NCBI GenBank assembly: GCA_964448105.1
Contig: CAYUVK010000079.1
Coordinates: 1 to 23,356 of the forward strand
Source: CAVQBP01 sp964448105
GTDB taxonomy: Bacteria > Bacteroidota > Ignavibacteria > Ignavibacteriales > Ignavibacteriaceae
DNA length: 23,356 nt
Direction: 5' to 3'
Made by a program: the position numbers and the translations under genes. Positions 16,622 to 22,546 of this stretch are shown in pieces (position 1 is the first letter of the stretch; the number at the start of each line of letters is the position of its first letter). The notes under the pieces were generated by a model. That model had not been told where the DNA came from, did not search any database, and saw only the letters and a program-made list of their open reading frames with translations.

Positions 16622-17625
16622 TACCTGTTTCTGCTGATGAGGGAATCTGTAAGCCACTTATAAATTTTTTTATCTTCATCATTGAATATCTTCATTGAAC
16701 TTAAAGCCTTCACCGAATATTTTTCAATATCCTTTCTTGCTTCTTCCAATACTCCAAGTTTACTATAAATTTTCTTAAAAGCCGGAATTTGCTTTTTATT
16801 TATTCCTTTATTTTTTACTAAATTAAATAAAAATTTTCTTTCTTTCTCATTAGCTTTTTCCATTGCTTTTACAAACAAATATGTCTTTTTCCCTTCGACA
16901 AGATCACCTCCAATTTTTTTACCGAGCTCTTTTTCGTCTCCAATAATATCTAAAAGATCATCCTGAATTTGAAATGCTATTCCAAGATTTTTTCCGAAGC
17001 TGGATAAAGCTTTTACTTGATTTTTACCGCCTCCTCCTAACAGAGCACCTATCTTGCAGCAAGTCTCCAAAAGGGATGCCGTCTTTTTTTTGATCATATC
17101 AAAATATTCTAAAATGGAGACATTTTTAGCTGTCTCAAATTCTTTATCGATACTCTGCCCATTGCAGACTTCCAGCAGACCTTTAGTAAATGCAGATAAA
17201 ACTGCTTTTGTATTTCCATTACAATCTCTTAATAAATATTCATAGGCCACGGACAGTAATCCATCGCCAACTAAAATTGCCGTGCTTGTATCATACATTT
17301 TATGAAGCGTTAACCTATTGCGGCGTTTGTCGGCATTATCCATAATATCATCATGAACTAGAGTAAAATTATGAAGCAATTCTACAGCAACGGCGGCATT
17401 ATATGCTTGCTTAAAATTTCCGCCAACGGCTTTAGCGGATAATAAAACAAGCAAAGGACGCAGTCTTTTTCCGCCGCTTTCTAAAATATAAGATGCCGGT
17501 AAATATAGTGATTCCGGATTCTTATCTTTTACGGAATCTTGAATTCTCTTTTCAATTTTTTTTCTTTCTCTTTCATAAAGAGAATTAATCCATTTACTGT
17601 CAGGGATAATATTCATAACTGTCAA
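16621..17625 (-). CDS. Short-chain polyprenyl (farnesyl/geranylgeranyl-type) diphosphate synthase
   Basis: A 334-residue trans-isoprenyl diphosphate synthase with both aspartate-rich motifs: 'HDDIMDNADKRRN' (DDIMD at 92-96) and 'QIQDDLLDIIGD' (DDLLD at 222-226), plus 'GGKRLRPLL' (51-59), which binds the IPP pyrophosphate. It condenses IPP with allylic diphosphates in the cytoplasm. Phe87, five residues before the first motif, and the absence of a two-residue insertion in that motif resemble archaeal-type (type I) GGPP synthases, so C15-C20 products are likely; this is inference. The start may be TTG at 17625, which forms a TTGA overlap with fni, or an ATG three codons later at 17616; neither has a strong ribosome binding site. 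Sitting immediately after IPP isomerase makes biochemical sense, because that enzyme supplies its DMAPP primer. Confidence 0.93.
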   Translation of the reverse strand: MTVMNIIPDSKWINSLYERERKKIEKRIQDSVKDKNPESLYLPASYILESGGKRLRPLLVLLSAKAVGGNFKQAYNAAVAVELLHNFTLVHDDIMDNADKRRNRLTLHKMYDTSTAILVGDGLLSVAYEYLLRDCNGNTKAVLSAFTKGLLEVCNGQSIDKEFETAKNVSILEYFDMIKKKTASLLETCCKIGALLGGGGKNQVKALSSFGKNLGIAFQIQDDLLDIIGDEKELGKKIGGDLVEGKKTYLFVKAMEKANEKERKFLFNLVKNKGINKKQIPAFKKIYSKLGVLEEARKDIEKYSVKALSSMKIFNDEDKKIYKWLTDSLISRNR

Positions 17626-18668
17626 TAGATATCTTCTTTCTTTATTAATTTATTTTTCCGCAATTCGGATAAAGAATCAGAACCTGTTAAAAACATTATT
17701 TTTTTTACTGTATCGAACCAATCTTCAATTAATTTTATTACACCTTCAACCCCTTTTTTATAAAGTGTTTGAATTATTATTCTGGCAGAAGCGGTAAAAT
17801 CTGCACCGAGAGAATAAGCTTTTGCTATATCAAAGGCATCATAAACTCCTCCCGAACCAATAAGGACAAATTTATATTTTTTTTTCAATTTATGAATTTC
17901 TTTAATACAATAAGATGTAGGCAATCCCCAATCCCAGAATTCATTGGAATTATTTTCATTATTTCTTAAAATTTCAACACCTGCCCAGCTTGTGCCTCCT
18001 GCTCCTGCAACATCAATTCCTTTGACACCTGCATTTAATAATTTTTCAGCAGCTTTTTTAGAAATACCGGCTCCAACTTCTTTAACGACAACCGGGACAC
18101 TCAAAAACTTAACAAGCTTTTCAACTTTTTTTATAAACCCATTAAAATTTGGTTCGCCATGTTTTTGCAGTAATTCATGCAATGGATTTACATGCACTAC
18201 CATTATATCTGCTTCAACCAAATCAATTAGATATTTAACCTGATCAAAACCTTGAAATGTTACTATTTGCGACGCGCCGATATTTCCAAGAATAGGTATA
18301 CCGGGTGCGTTCTTTCTAATAATTTTATACGACTTATGATATTCCTTATTTTCAAGTGCCTGTCTTTGGCTCCCGACACCCAAAGGAATATTTAATTGAT
18401 TAGCTGCAATAGATAATTGTGCATTTATATCTTCTGCTTTTGAAGTTCCTCCCGTCATGCAGGAAATAAGAAAGGGGTAATTAACTTTTTTATTAAAAAA
18501 TTTTGTACGAAAATCTATTTTAGAAATATTTACTTCAGTAATTGCATAATGTTCGAATTCATAATTATCAAAGCCTGTTTTTTTTTCTTTAAATGAGACT
18601 TCGTCCGTCAAGCATAATTCTATATGCTCTTTTTTTCTTTGTGATGTTAAATCAGGGTTTTCTGACAT
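17622..18668 (-). CDS. fni: Type 2 isopentenyl-diphosphate delta-isomerase (FMN-dependent)
   Basis: This 348-residue protein has the full IDI-2 pattern: 'RKKEH' (11-15), 'SCMTGG' (69-74), 'GVGSQR' (97-102), 'HVNPLHELLQKHGEPNF' (159-175; His159, Asn161 and Gln168 contact substrate and metal), 'VVKEVGAGIS' (194-203), 'DVAGAGGTSW' (219-228) and the flavin-phosphate-binding 'GSGGV'. It interconverts IPP and DMAPP using reduced FMN and Mg2+. It leads the overlapping run fni, prenyl synthase, ptsH, ptsI. It starts at ATG 18668 after an AT-rich leader without a Shine-Dalgarno sequence. The run's promoter should lie in the divergent region upstream, where a hexamer array (18689-18736) and a 16-base palindrome (18777-18792) are found. 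The window does not show whether the organism uses the mevalonate or MEP route. Confidence 0.96.
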   Translation of the reverse strand: MSENPDLTSQRKKEHIELCLTDEVSFKEKKTGFDNYEFEHYAITEVNISKIDFRTKFFNKKVNYPFLISCMTGGTSKAEDINAQLSIAANQLNIPLGVGSQRQALENKEYHKSYKIIRKNAPGIPILGNIGASQIVTFQGFDQVKYLIDLVEADIMVVHVNPLHELLQKHGEPNFNGFIKKVEKLVKFLSVPVVVKEVGAGISKKAAEKLLNAGVKGIDVAGAGGTSWAGVEILRNNENNSNEFWDWGLPTSYCIKEIHKLKKKYKFVLIGSGGVYDAFDIAKAYSLGADFTASARIIIQTLYKKGVEGVIKLIEDWFDTVKKIMFLTGSDSLSELRKNKLIKKEDIY

Positions 18669-18688
18669 TTATAATTAATAAATTGATT

Positions 18689-18736
18689 CACTTCTCTCGT
18701 CTTAATCATAATCTTACTCTTAATCTAACTCAATTT
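18689..18736. repeat. Phased degenerate 6-base array upstream of fni
   Basis: In-phase hexamers from 18701: CTTAAT, CATAAT, CTTACT, CTTAAT and CTAACT, with weaker units on each side (CACTTC, TCTCGT before; CAATTT after). On the minus strand, which is the fni coding orientation, they read ATTAAG-like. The array begins about 20 bases from the fni start codon, so it would lie in or near the 5' leader. Confidence 0.55.
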
Positions 18737-18776
18737 AAATGCTGAAAGAAATTAAAAGATTTATTAATTAAAACGA

Positions 18777-18792
18777 TATAACATATGTTATA
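18777..18792. promoter_or_regulatory. 16-base perfect palindrome in the divergent region
   Basis: TATAACATATGTTATA is perfectly self-complementary. It lies 109 bases ahead of fni and 418 bases ahead of the SDR gene. The half-site length suits a dimeric regulator, but AT-rich palindromes also arise by chance and no second copy was seen. Operator status is an inference. Confidence 0.35.
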
Positions 18793-19209
18793 AATTAAGA
18801 AATATAAAATTGGTTATTAAAATATTAAAAAATAGAACAAATTCCTTCGCGGAAGAATTTTCTAGCTTTAATCAAATTTAATTAACTTTTGGATATAATA
18901 CTTTTATTAAGAGGAAATTCCTAACTTTTACGATATGGTCGTTCAATATTAGTCATTATTCGAGTAAGAATTCAAACGATAACAGAATTAGGAATACTAT
19001 AATGTTTTAATTAAATTCATTATTACCTCCGGTAGTTGATAATACTTTTCCTGGTTATAAAGTTTCTCTATAATAAAAAAATAAATGCTTTGCAGGGATA
19101 ATATGCCGAGGTCAGTCATAAAAAGTTTTTTAATAACTGATTAAATTTTAAATATATATAATTTTTTTGAAATTATATTCCTTATAGTTATTTATAAAAT
19201 ATAAACATA

Positions 19210-20667
19210 ATGAAAATTTTTCTAACCGGAGCAACCGGATATATAGGTAAAAGAATTCTCCCGGTTCTTATAGAACAAGGACACGAAGTAGTCTGCTGTG
19301 TAAGAGACAAAAACAGACTACCGCAAACCGGAAATTTCAACCACCCGAATATTTCGATATTTGAAGCCGACTTTCTAAATGATATTATTTATAATAATTC
19401 ATTAGATGGAATAGATGCGGCTTATTATTTGATACACTCCATGAGCTCAGGAATAAATGATTTTGAAAACCTGGAAGAAATTTCCGCACGCAACTTTATA
19501 AAGCTTATTGAACAAACCAGTGCTAAACAGATAATTTTTCTAAGTGGAATTACGAACGAAAAAAAACTTTCTCGTCATTTAGCTTCACGTAAAAATGTTG
19601 AAGAAATTTTGAGAAAAAGTAAAGTTCCAGTTACAGTTTTGAAAGCTGGAATTATAGTGGGAAGTGGAAGCGCTTCATTTGAAATAATACGCGACCTTGT
19701 TGAAAAACTGCCTGTCATGGTAGCTCCCAAATGGATAAAGATAAACCATCAACCAATAGCAATTAGAAATGTAATCGAATGTTTAACAGGTTCACTTCTT
19801 AACACGAATACTTTTAATAGGTCATTCGATATAGGCGGTCCGGATATAATTTCGTACAAAGAAATGCTTTTGCAGTTTGCCGAAGTCCGCGGATTAAAAA
19901 GGCTAATTATTTCAGTTCCGGTAATGACTCCACGGCTTTCCTCTTATTGGCTTTATTTTGTAACAGCTACTTCCTATAAACTCGCTGTTAACTTAGTCAA
20001 CAGCATGAAGATCGAAATAATTGCCAAAGATAATGAGCTTGTAAAAATGCTTAATATAAAACTAATTTCTTATAAAGATGCTGTTCAGCTTGCATTCGAA
20101 AGGATCGAAAATAATTTAGTTACATCAAGCTGGAAGGATTCTCTGATAACAAGTTCGCGTGAGAACTCTTTACAAGAGCATACGATCGTTCCTACTCACG
20201 GTTGTTATTTTGATACACGGGAAAAAAAGATTACAGTTGATGTTGAAAATGTTTTGGGGAATATCTGGTCAATTGGGGGCGAACGGGGCTGGTATTACGG
20301 CAATTGGCTTTGGTCTATGCGGGGATTCATGGATAAACTGTTTGGCGGCGTCGGTTTACGAAGAGGAAGAACTAATTTTAATTCTATCAACCCCGGAGAT
20401 ACGATTGATTTTTGGAGAGTAATAGCTGCCGATAAAATTGGCAAAAGGCTTTTACTATTCGCAGAAATGAAACTCCCGGGTGAAGCATGGCTTGAGTTTA
20501 AGATTTTAGAAAAGAGCGGGGAATCTATTTTGCATCAGACGGCCACTTTCCGTCCTAAAGGTTTGCTAGGGCGATTATATTGGTATTCGATTCTTCCAGT
20601 TCATTATTTTATTTTTAAAGGGATGGCAAATAATATAATTAACTATAAAAATGATGTTAGAAAATAA
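19210..20667 (+). CDS. SDR-family NAD(P)-binding protein with C-terminal DUF2867 (YbjT-like)
   Basis: A 485-residue two-part protein. Residues 1-300 are an atypical short-chain dehydrogenase/NmrA-like Rossmann domain: 'FLTGATGYIG' with GxxGxxG at 7-13, 'VVCCVRDKNRL' after strand two, 'AAYYLIHSM' and 'QIIFLSGIT'. Residues about 330-485 are DUF2867: 'GGERGWYYGNWLWSMRG', 'GLRRGR', 'PGDTIDFWRV', 'AEMKLPGEAWLEF', 'GLLGRLYWY' and 'PVHYFIF'. The same combination occurs in E. coli YbjT and many relatives; no reaction is established. The start is supported by the immediate MKIFLTGATG; there is no Shine-Dalgarno sequence, and the leader is A/T only. It is probably transcribed alone from the divergent region. 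A gene remnant begins 19 bases after its stop. Confidence 0.9.
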   Translation: MKIFLTGATGYIGKRILPVLIEQGHEVVCCVRDKNRLPQTGNFNHPNISIFEADFLNDIIYNNSLDGIDAAYYLIHSMSSGINDFENLEEISARNFIKLIEQTSAKQIIFLSGITNEKKLSRHLASRKNVEEILRKSKVPVTVLKAGIIVGSGSASFEIIRDLVEKLPVMVAPKWIKINHQPIAIRNVIECLTGSLLNTNTFNRSFDIGGPDIISYKEMLLQFAEVRGLKRLIISVPVMTPRLSSYWLYFVTATSYKLAVNLVNSMKIEIIAKDNELVKMLNIKLISYKDAVQLAFERIENNLVTSSWKDSLITSSRENSLQEHTIVPTHGCYFDTREKKITVDVENVLGNIWSIGGERGWYYGNWLWSMRGFMDKLFGGVGLRRGRTNFNSINPGDTIDFWRVIAADKIGKRLLLFAEMKLPGEAWLEFKILEKSGESILHQTATFRPKGLLGRLYWYSILPVHYFIFKGMANNIINYKNDVRK

Positions 20668-20685
20668 TTCTTACAATATAATTAG

Positions 20686-20835
20686 TCCGCCGTTGGGATA
20701 CACGTTAGTGCCGTTTTAAAAGACAGTAAAATGTATGAACATATTTCTCCTGAGAGTGTTGGTAATAAACAAAAATTTGTTTTTCAAACGTACATCTATA
20801 AAATTTTTAAGGACTATTTAGAAAAGAATATTTAA
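20686..20835 (+). pseudogene. Remnant of a citramalate / 2-isopropylmalate synthase-type gene
   Basis: An open stretch of 49 codons after an in-frame TAG encodes 'GIHVSAVLKDS' followed by 'YEHISPESVGN' and 'KQKFVF', then stops. This is the highly conserved 'HKGGIHVSAV...YEHI-PE-VGN' block in the catalytic and post-catalytic region of citramalate synthase (CimA) and related LeuA/homocitrate synthases. The preceding His-Lys is replaced by 'SAV', nothing of the large upstream barrel is present, and the sequence after 'FVF' no longer resembles the family ('SGKSN' is missing). It therefore looks like a deletion relic, not a working small protein, although an internal ATG at 20731 could start a 34-residue peptide. 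The match is recalled from family knowledge and not from a search. Confidence 0.6.
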
Positions 20836-20867
20836 GAAATAAATACTGAAATCGGAATCGGTATGAG

Positions 20868-20882
20868 ATTGATTAAATCAAT
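20868..20882. promoter_or_regulatory. 7-1-7 inverted repeat, candidate Fur/Zur-family operator
   Basis: ATTGATT-A-AATCAAT is a perfect 7-1-7 inverted repeat ending 24 bases before the first gene of the metal-uptake cassette. Fur, Zur and PerR boxes share this geometry (for example TGATAATnATTATCA for Fur). It overlaps the candidate -35 element, the position expected for repression. The bases differ from published Zur consensus sequences, so the regulator is unassigned. Confidence 0.45.
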
Positions 20883-20897
20883 TCATAAACGTATTTT
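20869..20897 (+). promoter_or_regulatory. Candidate sigma70-type promoter of the metal cassette
   Basis: TTGATT (20869-20874) and TATTTT (20892-20897) are spaced by 17 bases and each match four of six consensus positions. Transcription would then begin very near the ATG at 20907, leaving almost no leader. The lack of a Shine-Dalgarno sequence before that ATG agrees with this. AT-rich DNA makes chance matches common. Confidence 0.3.
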
Positions 20898-20906
20898 ACT
20901 TATTAA

Positions 20907-21263
20907 ATGATGAACATTTCCAAAAATAGAAGAATTATCTCATCTTTTTTCATATTTGTTTATGCTTCTTTTCTATTAATATTTACACTTCATTACCATC
21001 ATTTTGATTTAAATGAAAAATTAGAATTTAAAGACCAGCAGAAAGTGAACACTGCTTTAGTTTTAGATTTCCTTTCCGACGGTTTGAGTATTTGCGCAAT
21101 CAATCATTTCTCCCACACAATTCTTAACTTTAGTTCAACATCCGAAGAAATAAATATTATTATTCATAAAATTGATTTAAAATTATATAAAGCAAAATCA
21201 TTTAAATACAAAACTGATTTATTAAAAAACCTTTCACCCAGGGCCTCTCCTTTTTCAAGTTAA
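20907..21263 (+). CDS. Small membrane-anchored protein with Cys/His residues, unknown function
   Basis: A 118-residue protein that I do not recognise by name. An N-terminal basic stretch precedes one hydrophobic segment (about 11-28), then 'LHYHHFD' (His29, His31, His32). After a charged linker comes 'DGLSICAINHFSHTILNF', giving C-x3-H-x2-H (Cys63, His67, His70), a plausible metal-binding group. The tail is Lys-rich. The layout suggests an inner-membrane anchor with a periplasmic domain. Two adjacent ATGs (20907, 20910) are possible starts. It leads a plus-strand run with an outer-membrane barrel (63 bases downstream) and a ZnuA-type protein, so a role in metal uptake, sensing or buffering is the natural inference. 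It could also be an unrelated small envelope protein. Base composition is like the neighbours. Confidence 0.65.
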   Translation: MMNISKNRRIISSFFIFVYASFLLIFTLHYHHFDLNEKLEFKDQQKVNTALVLDFLSDGLSICAINHFSHTILNFSSTSEEINIIIHKIDLKLYKAKSFKYKTDLLKNLSPRASPFSS

Positions 21264-21326
21264 AATCTAGAAATAACTTTTCGATTTAAATAAACAATAT
21301 AAATCCCCAATATTATTGGAGAAATT

Positions 21327-22523
21327 ATGTTTAAATATATTAATTTTTATGCCCTGGTTTTTATCGCAATAAATGCTTCTTTTACATATTCTCAATCGAA
21401 TGTAAATCCTGATATTAGTTTAATCGGTACGTTAAATACTCACACAAATTTTGGTAAGGATGCTCCTGACAAAGGCAAAATTATATTTGAAGATCCTTCC
21501 TTAGAATTATTTATAGACGGTTATTTAAATCCTTATGCAAGAGGGACTGCAGATATTTCCTATGAAGATGGAGAATTTGGTGTTGAAGAAATCTATGCAA
21601 ATATTGTTAGAGGCTTGCCGCTTGATATTCAAATAAAGGCAGGCAAATATCTATTGGGTTTCGGAAAATTGAATACAGTTCATGCTCATGCATGGCCGTT
21701 TTTAATACGGCCGTTATACCAGCAAATATATTTTGGATCCGAAGGCTTTAACGATGTAGGTGTAAACATCAGTTTTTTAGTTCCAACGACTGATTTTTAT
21801 ACAAATTTGGATTTAGGTGTTTTTAAGGGGGATGCAATAGCCAAAGCAGAAGTACCCGGTATCTCTTCTACAGATATTAAAGATTTAAGAGGATATAGTC
21901 CTATTTTTGTCGGCAGATTAGGTTCGTTTTTCAGTTTGAGTGATTTCAGCAACCTGGAAGTCGGTTTGAGCGCTTCATATGGAATACATTCTTTTGGTTC
22001 ATATTATTATAAGTTATACAATATAGAATATACCAATGATAAATCCCTAAAATATTTCTATTCCGGATTGGATTTTAAATATAAATATAAACCTGATGGG
22101 TACACCGCATTAACAATTCAAGGAGAAGCTTTACTTAATAACCGTGATGTTCTCAGGACTAATTCTATTCAGCAAGAAAATATTTCTAATTTCTTTGTAA
22201 AAAAAATTACTACCCCCGGCGCATTTGTTTTTATCGATTACCTTTTTGAAAAGCAGTATAGTATCGGATTAAAATATGATTTTACTTATGGTATTATGGG
22301 CGATAATCCGGACTTTAACACTCTCTCAAATGACGATAAAAACAAAACTTCAGGTATATCCGGCTGGTTTGGTTATTACCCGATTGAAGAAACAATTGCA
22401 GTTCGGTTGGGAGTACAGCATCTAATATTTAATACCGTTAATGAAATAAAAAGAAATAATGATACATCGGTTCAATTACAATTAATATTTTCGCTTGGAC
22501 CCCATAAAGCACACCCGTTTTAA
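21327..22523 (+). CDS. Outer-membrane beta-barrel protein of a metal-uptake cassette
   Basis: A 398-residue protein with a signal peptide ending near 'SFTYSQ' (residue 22). The rest alternates short amphipathic strands typical of a porin-like barrel, for example 'PLDIQIKAGKYLLGFGKLN', 'VGVNISFLVP', 'YSIGLKYDFTYG' and 'VQLQLIFSLG', and ends in Phe as required by the BAM beta-signal. Histidines cluster at 'NTVHAHAWPF' and at the C-terminus 'GPHKAHPF'. There is no TonB box or plug domain, so it is not a ZnuD-type TonB-dependent receptor. A good Shine-Dalgarno (GGAG, 21318-21321) precedes the ATG. The next gene is a ZnuA-like protein 23 bases away, which suggests passage of Zn2+ or Mn2+ across the outer membrane. 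The role is inferred from context and histidines only. Confidence 0.75.
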   Translation: MFKYINFYALVFIAINASFTYSQSNVNPDISLIGTLNTHTNFGKDAPDKGKIIFEDPSLELFIDGYLNPYARGTADISYEDGEFGVEEIYANIVRGLPLDIQIKAGKYLLGFGKLNTVHAHAWPFLIRPLYQQIYFGSEGFNDVGVNISFLVPTTDFYTNLDLGVFKGDAIAKAEVPGISSTDIKDLRGYSPIFVGRLGSFFSLSDFSNLEVGLSASYGIHSFGSYYYKLYNIEYTNDKSLKYFYSGLDFKYKYKPDGYTALTIQGEALLNNRDVLRTNSIQQENISNFFVKKITTPGAFVFIDYLFEKQYSIGLKYDFTYGIMGDNPDFNTLSNDDKNKTSGISGWFGYYPIEETIAVRLGVQHLIFNTVNEIKRNNDTSVQLQLIFSLGPHKAHPF

Positions 22524-22546
22524 TATAAAAAGGATAAGGATAAAAA

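Larger units (their letters stand above)
18669..19209. other. Divergent intergenic region (541 bases)
   Basis: It separates the minus-strand fni run from the plus-strand SDR gene and must carry promoters for both. Seen in it: a 6-base array (18689-18736), a 16-base perfect palindrome (18777-18792), an 18-base imperfect inverted repeat around CTTCGCGGAAG (18841-18858), AGGAA-A-TTCCT (18912-18922), and a short peptide-like remnant (19011-19070). Toward the SDR gene, TTGAAA (19167-19172) and TATA-rich sequence (19190-19200) could be a promoter, but spacing is not ideal. No tRNA or other structured RNA was recognised. Confidence 0.5.

Noticed and set aside
16622..16657. GTG start extending HPr by 12 residues
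   Set aside because: The internal ATG at 16621 places His and Ser at positions 15 and 46, the universal HPr numbering, and forms a TAATG junction.
18777..18792. The 16-base palindrome as a Zur box
   Set aside because: Enterobacterial Zur boxes have ATGTTAT and ATAACAT in the opposite order, and no metal gene is directly adjacent. The 7-1-7 site at 20868 is a better candidate.
20668..20906. tRNA or small RNA between the SDR gene and the metal cassette
   Set aside because: No cloverleaf-compatible stems were found. The stretch is explained by the cimA-like remnant plus the promoter/operator region.
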